From NCBI RefSeq assembly GCF_028369065.1, contig NZ_JAQNDA010000008.1, positions 153,040-217,039 of the forward strand: DNA of 64,000 nucleotides, written 5' to 3'. The notes under the pieces are model-generated. The model searched no databases, had not been told where the DNA came from, and saw only the letters and a program-made list of their open reading frames with translations. Positions 27,194 to 36,042 of the stretch are shown in pieces; position 1 is the stretch's first letter; each line of letters begins with the position of its first letter. The position numbers and the translations under genes were made by a program. This stretch comes from Marinobacter sp. SS21. GTDB lineage: Bacteria > Pseudomonadota > Gammaproteobacteria > Pseudomonadales > Oleiphilaceae.

Positions 27194-29368
27194 ATGCAAA
27201 ACAACAATAAGTTTTCCCTTACTTTGATGACAGTGCTTCTGACCGGATGTGGTGGTAGTGGGGATGACCCCGTGGTGGCGTCCGACGTGCATGTGAACGA
27301 TACCCAGCAAGAGTCCATGAGGCCAGGAACGCTGGCCGATTCGCCCTGTACCCGCGAAAGCTGGGCGGCGGGTACCACCGAACTGTGCCGGGGTGCGTTG
27401 ATTTATTACGACTATATTTACGACGACTACGGTGCGGATGGTGGCCTGGTATCCATGAATCCTTCGCTGCTGAGTCTGTTGAATCGGGGTGGGCAGTATG
27501 ACCAGCCGTTTGCCAACACGCCGGGATTGTTGTCGCCGGCAGCCGGTGACCAAAGGTACCCGGAGGGGTTGGAGAATACTGCCGATCTGGTAAGGCTCAG
27601 TGTGGCTATTAATGGAAATCGTCTGGTGATCAATGCCGAACTGAACACTATGTTCAATACGGAAGATGCGATTCTGGGAGTCGCGATCGACACCGATTTC
27701 CCGGCAGATACGGGTGGCGGCCATTGGGGGAAAGTTGATGTCCGCAGTGACGGATGGGATCAGATCTATTTCACCAACCATGGAGATCCAGATTCCAACA
27801 TAATGAGCCTCACCGCACCGATGCCGGAGGGCAATCGCTGGCGTATTCAGGCGGCGGTTGCAAAGGCCGATGGCACGGTCATGAATGTGGCATTCCGAGG
27901 CCCTCATGAAGAAGCTTCTGCGGACGGGGCAGTCAATCAGGTGCTGCCAGCCTCGGGGAATTTCTGGGAAGACCGGCAGGCCGCTGCGCTGGCTGGTGGT
28001 GACATCAGTGAGTTCGGCGAAGTCGTGAACGTCTCGGACCTCCGTCAACGGGTAACCCGGGCCGCAGCGAAGCCGACCGGGTTTCACCAGCGAGTCTATA
28101 CGTCAGATTATCCCCTGGGTGAGGGCATTGCGATGCCCGGTCTTAATGGCCGGGATGGAGGCGGATTATTCTGCGGTCAATCGTTTAGCTATCTGGGAAA
28201 ATATCAGCCATATGGCGTCTATGTGCCTGAGGGGGCTGAAACCTCCACAATGCAACCAGGAATGATGTTAGTGATGCATGGTTGCGAAGCGAACCACGCC
28301 AGTCAGATCAATCAATCCGCCATGCAGCGCCAGTTCGGGGACGATCTGAACCGTATTTTGGTGGCACCTCTTGGACGAGGTCCCTACGGATTCTACACCG
28401 GCCCCTCCGAACGGGATGTTCTGGATGTCATGGCGGACATGACGCAGGCTTACAATATCGATTCCGATCGGGTATTTGCTAGTGGCTATTCAATGGGCGG
28501 ATTTGGAGCCTTGCATATGGCGACTCATTATCCCGATCGATTTGCCGGTATGGTCAGTTGGGTCGGTCACACCGGGGACCTGATCAACAAACCTGCTGTC
28601 CAGCCGCTGGTCGATGAGTTGATTGATACCGCCCTGGAGTCCCTGTTACGGCCGGCGTTGGCGGCGATATTGGGTAGCGTTGCCGACCCGCAGACCGGAA
28701 CCGAAAACGTCATCGACTATCTTGGCAACTTGCGCCATGTGCCAAGTGCGCACCTGTACGGCGCTGCGGATGAGTTGGTGCCCATCCACGAGGCACTGGC
28801 CATCGCCCAGCGGCTCGCCCAGGCTGAGGCCGTGGACTACCACTTCTACCTGCACCCGGTGGCGGAACACCTGACGTTGATGGCGCTGGACGACTGGTCC
28901 AAGGAAGCCAGTCGGAGTGCCGAGTGGACCCGGGTGAGCAAGCCCTCCCGCGTCAGCTATCTGTTCGATCCTCGTTTCAATTATCCCGACTTTGGCATCA
29001 TCCACGACAAGGCCTACTGGGTAAGCGATCTGAGAGCTCGAAATGCCAGCCAGGCGTTGCTGGACCTTTCCGCGCCAGGCTGCGGAGCCAGCTTGCTGAG
29101 TTTCGCGACGGGGAACGACCTGGGGGCTTACCCATTACCCTGGGCGGGCAGCTATCGGCACCTGTCGGCGACGAGCCCGCTTCCAGCTGCATTGACCTTA
29201 TCCGGTGAACTGAGCAACGTGAACAGTGCCTCTGTGGACCTGGCGTCGGTTTGCCTTGAGGGGATGGCCTTTCATTATGATATCGACAGCGATGGTCCGG
29301 CAACACTGTCCTTGAGTGATGGCCGGGTGCTGGATCTGGTGGCAGGCAGGAATCAGGGAATCTTCTAG
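27194..29368 (+). CDS. Secreted lipoprotein with alpha/beta-hydrolase (esterase/PHB depolymerase-like) domain
   Basis: 724-residue predicted lipoprotein. The start MQNNNKFSLTLMTVLLTGC ends in a lipobox (LTG-C19), so the protein is lipid-anchored, probably on the outer membrane. Residues about 30-290 are a beta-rich region of unknown type. From about 330 the chain looks like an esterase/PHB-depolymerase-type alpha/beta hydrolase: MMLVMHGCEANHASQIN (oxyanion region), nucleophile Ser in ASGYSMGGFGALHMATHYPDRFAG, acid residue likely in GAADELVPIHEA, and His in HPVAEHLTLMALDDW. A beta-rich tail follows. It sits upstream of the GMC oxidoreductase gene on the same strand; ester cleavage followed by alcohol oxidation is inferred. 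Confidence 0.75.
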   Translation: MQNNNKFSLTLMTVLLTGCGGSGDDPVVASDVHVNDTQQESMRPGTLADSPCTRESWAAGTTELCRGALIYYDYIYDDYGADGGLVSMNPSLLSLLNRGGQYDQPFANTPGLLSPAAGDQRYPEGLENTADLVRLSVAINGNRLVINAELNTMFNTEDAILGVAIDTDFPADTGGGHWGKVDVRSDGWDQIYFTNHGDPDSNIMSLTAPMPEGNRWRIQAAVAKADGTVMNVAFRGPHEEASADGAVNQVLPASGNFWEDRQAAALAGGDISEFGEVVNVSDLRQRVTRAAAKPTGFHQRVYTSDYPLGEGIAMPGLNGRDGGGLFCGQSFSYLGKYQPYGVYVPEGAETSTMQPGMMLVMHGCEANHASQINQSAMQRQFGDDLNRILVAPLGRGPYGFYTGPSERDVLDVMADMTQAYNIDSDRVFASGYSMGGFGALHMATHYPDRFAGMVSWVGHTGDLINKPAVQPLVDELIDTALESLLRPALAAILGSVADPQTGTENVIDYLGNLRHVPSAHLYGAADELVPIHEALAIAQRLAQAEAVDYHFYLHPVAEHLTLMALDDWSKEASRSAEWTRVSKPSRVSYLFDPRFNYPDFGIIHDKAYWVSDLRARNASQALLDLSAPGCGASLLSFATGNDLGAYPLPWAGSYRHLSATSPLPAALTLSGELSNVNSASVDLASVCLEGMAFHYDIDSDGPATLSLSDGRVLDLVAGRNQGIF

Positions 29369-29471
29369 ACCATGCTCCTGGCCTGTGCAGCGCTAGCGCA
29401 GGCTACCAACATCGCCCATGATATGTTGAGCACATTGATCAAGTGACCAATAACAACGGGAAGGGAGTGCC

Positions 29472-31103
29472 ATGGCAGCGGGTGAATTCGATTATGACTA
29501 TGTGATTGTCGGCTCTGGTTTTGGCGGCAGCGTATCGGCCTACCGGTTGAGCCAGAAAGGCTATCGCGTGTTGGTAGTGGAGCAGGGGCGTCGATGGAGC
29601 GCCGATAATCTGCCCACAACCAATTGGAAAGCCTGGGACTACCTCTGGCGCCCGTTTCTTGGCCTGAAGGGGTTTCTCAGCCTGCGGCTTTTCCGTCATG
29701 TCATGATTCTTCATGGTAACGCCGTTGGTGGCGGTTCGATCACCTACGCCCAGACCCTGCTGGTTCCCCCCGATTCGGTCTGGCGGGATGGCAACTGGGC
29801 GGGTCTCGATGACTGGGAGTCGGTAATGCCCCAGCATTACGACACCGCGCAACGCATGCTCGGGGTGACCGAGAACCGGCGGCCAGGCCCAGCGGATGCC
29901 AAGCTGCAGGAAATGGCCAGGGTCTCGGGTGTGGAAGACAGCTTCTATTACACCCAAGTGGGAGTGTTCTTCGGTGAGGACGACGACAAACCGGGTACCG
30001 AGTACCCGGATCCCTATTTCGATGGCGAGGGGCCGGCACGCAACTCCTGCATCGGCTGTGGCGGCTGCATGGTGGGTTGCCGTTACAACGCTAAAAACAC
30101 CCTGGACAAGAATTACCTGTATCTGGCGGAAAAGCTCGGCGCGGAAGTTCGGGCCGAGACCCAGGTGGTGGATGTTCGCCCAATCAACGGACAGGACGAC
30201 GGCGCTGACGGTTACGAGGTGGTGACGGTGCCGACTTTTGCCCGCTGGTCTCCCCAGCATACCCGCATCACTGCTCGCAGCGTGGTCTTTTCGGCGTCTT
30301 CGCTGGGTACCCAGGAACTGTTGTTCCGCCTGAAGCAGGGCGGCTCGTTGCCCAATATCTCCGACGACCTGGGCAACCGCGTTCGCACCAATTCTGAGTC
30401 GATTCTCGGGGTGCGCTATCCCGGCAGTTCAGAAGATCTCTCTACCGGTGTGGCCATCGGCTCCGGCATCTACATCGACGATCATACTCACATCGAGGCG
30501 GTACGTTACCCCAAAGGCTCCAACCTGCTCAGCAGCTTGCTGACGGTGCTCACCAACGGGCGTCCGGGGCCAACCCGGGTTCTGGTGTGGTTGTGGGCGT
30601 TGCTTAAGCTGTTGATTAGCCGCCCCCTGGCCGGGCTGCGCAGCGTGCTGCCGTACCACTTTTCTTCGGAAACCGTCATCTTCCTGGTGATGCAAACGCT
30701 GGACGGGCACATCAACATGCGTTGGAAGCGGCCCTGGTACTGGCCGTTTGGTAAGACGCTAACCACCCACGGCGAGCGGATTCCAACCTACATTCCCGAA
30801 GCCAATGCGTTCACCGAAAAGGCTGCCGCAGCCACCGGCGGTGTTGGCATGAGTTCGCTGAGCGAGATTCTTTTTAATGTGCCCATGACCGCGCATTGCA
30901 TGGGCGGCTGCGCGATGGCAGAAACGCCCGAGCACGGGGTGATCGATGCCCAGAACCGGGTGTTCAACTACCACAACCTTTACGTGGTGGACGGTTCCAT
31001 GCTGTCGGCCAACCTGGGGGTGAATCCGAGCCTCACCATTACCGCGCTGGCGGAGCGGGCCATGTCGTTCATCCCGCCGAAGCAAGAGGTCGAGGAAGCG
31101 TAG
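29472..31103 (+). CDS. GMC-family oxidoreductase, cholesterol-oxidase-like
   Basis: 543-residue FAD enzyme that oxidises alcohols or sterols. FAD motif VIVGSGFGGSVSAYRLSQKGYRVLVVEQG (residues about 10-35), the GMC signature VGGGSITYAQTLLVPPD, and a Cys-rich loop CIGCGGCMVGCRYNAKNTLDKNYLYLAEK typical of the cholesterol-oxidase-like branch. The C-terminus carries HCMGGCAMAE and VVDGSMLSANLGVNPSLTITALAERAM with the catalytic His/Asn region. GGGAAGGGAG precedes the ATG. It follows the esterase gene by about 100 bases. The four-Cys loop may hold an iron-sulfur cluster or metal; substrate is not known. Confidence 0.88.
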   Translation: MAAGEFDYDYVIVGSGFGGSVSAYRLSQKGYRVLVVEQGRRWSADNLPTTNWKAWDYLWRPFLGLKGFLSLRLFRHVMILHGNAVGGGSITYAQTLLVPPDSVWRDGNWAGLDDWESVMPQHYDTAQRMLGVTENRRPGPADAKLQEMARVSGVEDSFYYTQVGVFFGEDDDKPGTEYPDPYFDGEGPARNSCIGCGGCMVGCRYNAKNTLDKNYLYLAEKLGAEVRAETQVVDVRPINGQDDGADGYEVVTVPTFARWSPQHTRITARSVVFSASSLGTQELLFRLKQGGSLPNISDDLGNRVRTNSESILGVRYPGSSEDLSTGVAIGSGIYIDDHTHIEAVRYPKGSNLLSSLLTVLTNGRPGPTRVLVWLWALLKLLISRPLAGLRSVLPYHFSSETVIFLVMQTLDGHINMRWKRPWYWPFGKTLTTHGERIPTYIPEANAFTEKAAAATGGVGMSSLSEILFNVPMTAHCMGGCAMAETPEHGVIDAQNRVFNYHNLYVVDGSMLSANLGVNPSLTITALAERAMSFIPPKQEVEEA

Positions 31104-31568
31104 CCCCCCCCCTGGGCTAGCCAGGCCCCGCTGGAGCCCTTTCAGGCTGCTCGACGCTGAGCACGATCTTGCCGGTGTGCCGCGGGTGTTCCATTGCCCG
31201 CTGGCCATCGGCAGCATACGAGAGGGGAAAACCCGGCGCTCAGAGCACGATTTCCTTCCTGGCGTTTGGAGTCGCCGACGGGCAACCCACATTACAGTGT
31301 GGCTCTGGATAGGACAGCCAATGTGCGCTCCAGGCTGCAAATCCTGGCATTGGCATCTAGTATGAGTAGTAAGGGCTGGCGGGAGTGGACTGCCAATATT
31401 CTCTCCCAATTTACCCTAGCCAAGGAGGCAGTGAGATCGTTCAAAATCGGTCATAGAAGGCCTCTGAGGCACGCCGCTTCAGCCACTCACGGATGCCGCA
31501 TCTCTCAACTTAAGGAAAACCAGCGGGGTGAGCCTGGTTATTCGACCTTGGGTTGGAGAGCCGTGGTT
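31104..31568. other. Spacer after GMC gene, holding a decayed gene fragment
   Basis: 465 bases without an intact gene. The first part contains C9 (31104-31112) and a minus-strand fragment of a medium-chain reductase gene (listed separately). The rest should carry the promoter of the cyclase at 31569. A longer in-frame start at 31194 was examined and rejected. Confidence 0.55.
31117..31239 (-). pseudogene. C-terminal remnant of MDR-type quinone oxidoreductase/alcohol dehydrogenase
   Basis: On the minus strand, codons read FPLSYAADGQRAMEHPRHTG then KIVLSV before a stop at 31117. This matches the last about 30 residues of zinc-type MDR proteins (pattern PLxxAxxAHxxMExxxHxGKIVL). An in-frame stop lies upstream at 31240-31242, and SERRVFP reads in another frame just before, suggesting a frameshift at the CCCC run. 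The remainder of the gene is absent, so this is a deletion remnant. Confidence 0.5.
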
Positions 31569-33308
31569 ATGAAGCTAAAGAATTTGCTGATAGTAGTGTT
31601 TGTCGTTATCGCGGGTGTGCCATTATTTGTTGGGCTACAATCCTTGAATCACTACACCGGAGAACACTACCGCAGGCAGGTGGAGGAGCACCTGGGCTCG
31701 TTGTCACTGATTGCCAAAAAAAGGGTGCTGGATATTGTCGAGCGGGTCGAAGACAACACCGCCCTGGTGGCCAGTCGAACTCAAATGCGCCTAAGCCTAG
31801 CCCGGTGGCTGGAGTCCGGGGACTCGAAGGAAATAGAGGTAATCCAGCGTATTCTGAATGATGCCAGAAACGGCTTGCGTCATCTCAAGGGGGTCGGCGT
31901 GTTTGACTCCCAGGGCCGGCTGGTTGCCTCAAGCACGGAACTCTCACCGCCCCTAACCCAGCTTTCAGCCGACATCTCAAGGCAATTCTCAGCGGGTTTC
32001 TTAGTCGGAAGGGGCGCTTCTCCGCAGCGGTTAAAAACGGCCCTTTTGCGGTTAGAACCAGAACAGGATCAGGTACTGCTGATCAGTATTGCGCCCCTGA
32101 TATTGGAAAATCGGCGCATTGGCTACGTTCGGCTTGCCTTTTATACCGAATTTCTAGCCGATCTGGTTCGTGATCGCACCGGGTTGGGAGCAACAGGGGA
32201 GTGGCTGTTTACCATCCGGCATGAGAGCGGAGACGCCCAATTCGCCATTCCCCTCAAGTACGACCCGCAAGCCGCCTTTAAGCGTCGGGTCGCCAAGGAC
32301 CGGCTGGATGTGCCCGTCACCCAGGCCTTATTGGGCAACGAAGTCATCATGAGAAACGCCCCCGATTACCGGGAGACTCCGGTACTTGCCTCCACCCGCT
32401 ACATTGCGGATCTGGATTGGGGCCTGGTGGCCAAGATGAATGAGGAGGAAGTGAACCGACTGGTGAATCAAAACAGGGTATATATCTACCTGTCCGAGTT
32501 TGTCATTGTGTTCGTGGCTATATTGGCCGGCATCCTGCTTTCGATCTACATTGCCGGTCCGATTGAAAAACTCAGGGCCCATACCTCCAAGGTTGCCAGT
32601 GGCCGATTCGAGCAACCGCCACGGGCCGGTGGCTGGCAAGAAGTCAAGGAATTGAGCAAGAACTTCAGCTACATGATTCTGGCCCTAAAAGATCTCAACG
32701 AAAACCTGCAACAGAAGGTAGAAGAGCGTACACAGGAATTAAACCTTGTGAACCGGCAACTGGAATTGCTGGCAACCCTGGACCCGCTGACCGGCCTGCA
32801 CAATCGCCGTTATTTCAGTGACCGACTTGATCAGGAACTGAGCCGGGCGCATCGCTACGATGGCTCCCTGGCGCTGGTGATGATGGACATCGACCTGTTC
32901 AAGGCAGTCAACGACGCTCATGGGCATCTCACCGGGGACGAAGTGCTCAAGGGCATCGCGCATTTCCTGGCCGCGGAGATTCGGGAAACGGATGTGGTGG
33001 CCCGTATCGGCGGCGAGGAATTTTGCCTGGTGCTGCCAGAATGCAACAAAGCTTCCGCACTCACCTTTCTGGAGCGGCTCAGGGCCGACATATCTGCCAT
33101 GAAATTCCGCAGCGATGGCGCCGAATTTACAATCTCCTGCAGTTTTGGCATCGCCTTTATGGATGACTCAGAACCGGATGCCAACACCCTGATGACACGC
33201 GCCGATCAGGCTCTTTACCAGGCCAAGGAGCAGGGCCGGAACCGGGTCATGATCTATTTGAGTGATGGTCGCGTGGTACCTGTTAACGAATTTCAGGAAG
33301 GAACCTAA
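31569..33308 (+). CDS. Membrane diguanylate cyclase (Cache-HAMP-GGDEF), paralogue of 10980
   Basis: 579-residue c-di-GMP synthase. N-terminal transmembrane segment (about 4-24), periplasmic sensor with RTQMRLSLARW, DRTGLGATGEW, DRLDVPVTQALLGNE and STRYIADLDWGLVAKMNEEEVN, second transmembrane segment, HAMP (PIEKLRAHTSKVASG), coiled coil, GGDEF domain with DPLTGLHNRRYF, DIDLFKAVND and GGEEF. The RETD inhibitory site is five residues upstream of GGEEF. The ATG at 31569 follows GGAGAG and matches the start of the paralogue, so the longer frame from 31194 is not used. Order of motifs and many identical stretches point to a duplication with the gene at 10980. It is the last gene before a terminator. 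Confidence 0.9.
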   Translation: MKLKNLLIVVFVVIAGVPLFVGLQSLNHYTGEHYRRQVEEHLGSLSLIAKKRVLDIVERVEDNTALVASRTQMRLSLARWLESGDSKEIEVIQRILNDARNGLRHLKGVGVFDSQGRLVASSTELSPPLTQLSADISRQFSAGFLVGRGASPQRLKTALLRLEPEQDQVLLISIAPLILENRRIGYVRLAFYTEFLADLVRDRTGLGATGEWLFTIRHESGDAQFAIPLKYDPQAAFKRRVAKDRLDVPVTQALLGNEVIMRNAPDYRETPVLASTRYIADLDWGLVAKMNEEEVNRLVNQNRVYIYLSEFVIVFVAILAGILLSIYIAGPIEKLRAHTSKVASGRFEQPPRAGGWQEVKELSKNFSYMILALKDLNENLQQKVEERTQELNLVNRQLELLATLDPLTGLHNRRYFSDRLDQELSRAHRYDGSLALVMMDIDLFKAVNDAHGHLTGDEVLKGIAHFLAAEIRETDVVARIGGEEFCLVLPECNKASALTFLERLRADISAMKFRSDGAEFTISCSFGIAFMDDSEPDANTLMTRADQALYQAKEQGRNRVMIYLSDGRVVPVNEFQEGT

Positions 33309-33334
33309 GTCTCGGCTTCGCACCGCGGGCGATA

Positions 33335-33359
33335 CCAGTGGGCTCGCTGGCGCCTTTTT
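33335..33359 (+). terminator. Intrinsic terminator of the second cyclase gene
   Basis: 6-bp stem CCAGTG / CGCTGG (one wobble) with GGCT loop, followed by GCC and TTTTT, starting 26 bases after the stop codon. Confidence 0.55.
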
Positions 33360-33458
33360 ACGGTTTCTAGTGCCAATGCAGCGCTAAATCATGGCACGTA
33401 CGCTAAGGCTAGCATTCTCAGTATCCGTCCATAAAAATTCCAGGCGAGGATCCAAACC

Positions 33459-35042
33459 ATGAATTCTGTTGCTTCCGTTACTCCTGGCGGGGAAACGCCC
33501 GCGATGAACCCAGCTACCGGCGCTCAGTTAGGTGCGGTCACGAATACCCCGCTGGAGCTGATTCCAGCGATCTTCGAGCAGGCTCGAGAAGCGCAGCGTG
33601 TATGGGCGGACAAATCGTTCTCCGAGCGCCGGCGGCACATTCTGAAAATGCGCGACTATATTCGTGATAACGCCGATGAGTTGGCCAAGATTGTCAGTGA
33701 AGGCAACGGTAAGACCCGCCTGGATGCGCTTGCCACCGAGGTTCTGCCATGCCTGATGGCGTGCAGCTGGTATGGAAAGAATGCCGAAAAGGTTCTGCGA
33801 CCCGAGCGTCGGGAGCCCTCGAGCCTGCTGTGGGTCGGTAAGCGCTCTGAAATCCGATACGAGCCGCTTGGGGTAGTCGGTATCATCAGCCCCTGGAACT
33901 ACCCGCTGTCGATTCCGTTTGGTGAGATTGTGATGGGCCTGATGGCGGGCAACGCCGTCCTCCTCAAAGTCGCCGCGGCAACCCCTTTGGTGGGCCAGGC
34001 CATTGAGCAGATTGTCGCTGCCGGCGAGCTGCCAGAAGGTCTGTTCAGCCACATCGTTGGCTCCGGCGGCAAGGTGTCCAGCGCCATGTTCGAAAATGGC
34101 ATCGACAAGCTGTTCTTCACCGGCTCCGTGCCAGCGGGCAAGCAGTTGATGGCGCAAGCGGCCGAATCGCTGACCCCGGTATCACTGGAGTTGGGGGGCA
34201 AAGACCCGATGATCGTGCTCGAAGACGCCGACCTGGAACGGGCCGCCAACGGGGCTGCCTGGGCCGGCTACCAGAATGCTGGCCAGTCCTGTGGCGGTGT
34301 TGAGCGCATCTACGTGCACGAATCCGTCTACCGGAAGTTTGTCGACCTGCTGGCGGAAAAAACCCGCCAACTGCGTCACGGTGTGCCCTGCGACCAAATG
34401 GCCGTGGACATTGGTTCCATGACCACGGCCAAGCAACGCCAGACGGTGGCCCAGCACCTGGCGGATGCGCTGGCCAACGGCGCTAAGGTAGTGGCGGAAT
34501 CCCAGGGGGTAGGTGACCAGGACGGTGAATTCCATCCCGCGACGCTGGTTACCGATGTGCATCACGACATGCTGTTGATGCGGGAGGAAACCTTCGGCCC
34601 CATCATTCCTGTGATGCCGTTCAAAACCGAAGATGAGGCCGTTGCCCTGGCCAATGATTGCACCATGGCGCTCACCGCATCCATCTGGACTCGCAACACC
34701 AAGCGGGGCAAGCGTCTGGCGAATCGGGTCAAGGGTGGCGTGGTTGCCATCAACGACCATCTCTATACCCACGGCATGTCCGATCTGCCTTGGGGCGGAC
34801 CGGGCGAATCCGGCATCGGCCGCACCCACGGGCCGGAAGGCCTGCTGGAAATGACCAAGGCCAAAGCCGTGAACTGGGACTGGTTGCGAGCCAAGCGCAA
34901 CCTTTGGTGGTACCCACAGGACCAGGAAAGCTACCAGGCGATTCGTAACGCCATGCGCATGGTTGCACCCAGTTCTGGCGCCGATTTTCTGCGGGCGGCC
35001 GGGAAGGTTGTACCTGTGATGGTCAAGAAGATGTATTTGTAA
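33459..35042 (+). CDS. Aldehyde dehydrogenase family protein
   Basis: 527-residue NAD(P)-dependent dehydrogenase oxidising an aldehyde to an acid. Cofactor motif GIISPWNYPLSIPFGEIVMGLMAGNAVLLKVAAATPL; catalytic Glu in SLELGGKDPMIVL (about 243) and Cys in GQSCGGVERIYVHE (about 277); ETFGPIIPV near the C-terminus. An extra C-terminal tail (about 30 residues after LLEMTKAKAVNWDWLR) is longer than usual and may mediate membrane contact or oligomer packing. It is a single gene behind a terminator, and downstream of the esterase, GMC and cyclase genes. It might oxidise aldehydes made by the GMC enzyme. A strong hairpin follows. Confidence 0.92.
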   Translation: MNSVASVTPGGETPAMNPATGAQLGAVTNTPLELIPAIFEQAREAQRVWADKSFSERRRHILKMRDYIRDNADELAKIVSEGNGKTRLDALATEVLPCLMACSWYGKNAEKVLRPERREPSSLLWVGKRSEIRYEPLGVVGIISPWNYPLSIPFGEIVMGLMAGNAVLLKVAAATPLVGQAIEQIVAAGELPEGLFSHIVGSGGKVSSAMFENGIDKLFFTGSVPAGKQLMAQAAESLTPVSLELGGKDPMIVLEDADLERAANGAAWAGYQNAGQSCGGVERIYVHESVYRKFVDLLAEKTRQLRHGVPCDQMAVDIGSMTTAKQRQTVAQHLADALANGAKVVAESQGVGDQDGEFHPATLVTDVHHDMLLMREETFGPIIPVMPFKTEDEAVALANDCTMALTASIWTRNTKRGKRLANRVKGGVVAINDHLYTHGMSDLPWGGPGESGIGRTHGPEGLLEMTKAKAVNWDWLRAKRNLWWYPQDQESYQAIRNAMRMVAPSSGADFLRAAGKVVPVMVKKMYL

Positions 35043-35066
35043 CCTCCCTGTAGCCTGAGCCTGCCA

Positions 35067-35107
35067 GCCGTACCTTCCGGATCAGTCATTGATCCGGAAG
35101 GTACGGC
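35067..35107. terminator. Long perfect hairpin after aldehyde dehydrogenase gene
   Basis: 18-bp perfect stem with loop GTCAT; arms run 35067-35084 and 35090-35107 (left arm begins GCCGTACCTTCCGG). No T-run follows, so it may terminate by Rho-dependent or stabilising effect. Confidence 0.6.
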
Positions 35108-35359
35108 GTTCCTGTCGATTCCCTTCTCCCATTATTCAGTGGCTGCCTAGCCCATTTTTACTGCCCAAACAGGGATCACCGCGTTACCCGCAAGATGTTC
35201 TGAAAAGACCCATTCCCCCTGACGAGGGTTTGCGCGTTGCTTGAAAAGCAACTACTAATTAATGCTAATCCAACCAAATACGCAGTGGCGGGATGGGCCA
35301 CACCTATAGCGACGCTGAACGTGCCAAGAAGTCGGGCACAGCATGTGCAGGCGCTAAGG

Positions 35360-35397
35360 GAATACGCAGCGATTAGCTGCGATAAAGGGACGTATTC
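35360..35397. repeat. Nested inverted repeat in che operon leader
   Basis: Outer arms GAATACG / CGTATTC enclose inner hairpin GCAGC-GATTA-GCTGC (35366-35380). Both arms are perfect. It may be an RNA structure or a regulator site; no known element matches. Confidence 0.5.
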
Positions 35398-35571
35398 ATG
35401 CGACACACCTTGAATTCCGTAAAACAACGATCTAACTCAGCGACCGATGCCTGATGATTTCCCCGAAGGCACAGGGAGGTCCTGGTCGTTTGAGGTCGTG
35501 GAATACCGGGGCATGCAGGCGGCTCTACGGGCATCCAATTGGCTATCGAGGGGAGTAACAGGGAGGTTGGC

Positions 35572-36042
35572 ATGGCGGAGTCCGAACAGTACTTATTGGA
35601 ATTCGGGCTGGGGGATATGCGATATGCACTGGAGTTGCAGGACGTGTGTCGCGTACTGAGGGCGGTGGCAATCAGCCCACTTCCGGCTTCTCCGAGTATC
35701 GTTAAGGGAGTCGTTAATGTAGCGGGACAGCTACTCGCAGTTGTTGATTTACGGGCACGACTGGGCCTGCCGAAGAAAAGCCTGGAAATAGAAGACCGAC
35801 TAATCTGGGTCACGGCGGCGGGCTATGACTTGCTGTTACCCGTTGACACAGTACAAACCGTCCAGGGCTATTTGCCGGACGCTATTGCTCCGGCAACGGA
35901 TGTTCCAGAACCGGCACCCTTGCTCAAGGGGCTTGTCCGTTTGCCCGATGGAGTGATGTTGATCCAGGACTTGACAGGGCTGTTGGAGCTACCGGAAAGG
36001 GAGGCGCTGGCACATGCAGTCGACCGTCAATCGAATTGCTGA
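35572..36042 (+). CDS. CheW-type adaptor protein, first copy
   Basis: 156-residue cytoplasmic coupling protein that bridges the receptor and CheA. The CheW fold is clear: LEFGLGDMRYALELQDVCRVLR, PLPASPSIVKGVVNVAGQLLAVVDLRARLGLP, and LLLPVDTVQTV. The ATG at 35572 is preceded by GGGAGG; the longer frame from 35539 is unlikely. It is the first gene of the chemosensory operon and overlaps the next gene (cheR) by 29 bases. In Wsp-like systems two different CheW proteins occur; this one occupies the WspB place by order next to CheR. Confidence 0.9.
   Translation: MAESEQYLLEFGLGDMRYALELQDVCRVLRAVAISPLPASPSIVKGVVNVAGQLLAVVDLRARLGLPKKSLEIEDRLIWVTAAGYDLLLPVDTVQTVQGYLPDAIAPATDVPEPAPLLKGLVRLPDGVMLIQDLTGLLELPEREALAHAVDRQSNC

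Larger units (their letters stand above)
35043..35571. other. Long spacer before the chemosensory operon
   Basis: 529 bases without a credible gene. It starts with the strong hairpin after the dehydrogenase gene, then a small perfect hairpin GTTGCTT / AAGCAAC (35236-35252), then a nested inverted repeat at 35360-35397. The operon promoter and any leader RNA must lie here. No known riboswitch consensus was seen. Confidence 0.6.

Noticed and set aside
31194..31568. Extended start of the second cyclase gene
   Set aside because: The extension has no membrane or domain character. The paralogue starts at the same MKLK-type position and a GGAGAG site precedes ATG 31569.
35360..35397. Possible attC recombination site
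   Set aside because: The arms lack the conserved RYYYAAC and GTTRRRY core sites, and no integrase or cassette context is present.
35176..35427. Minus-strand frame of 83 codons before the chemosensory operon
   Set aside because: No homology features, no ribosome site and it crosses a structured spacer.
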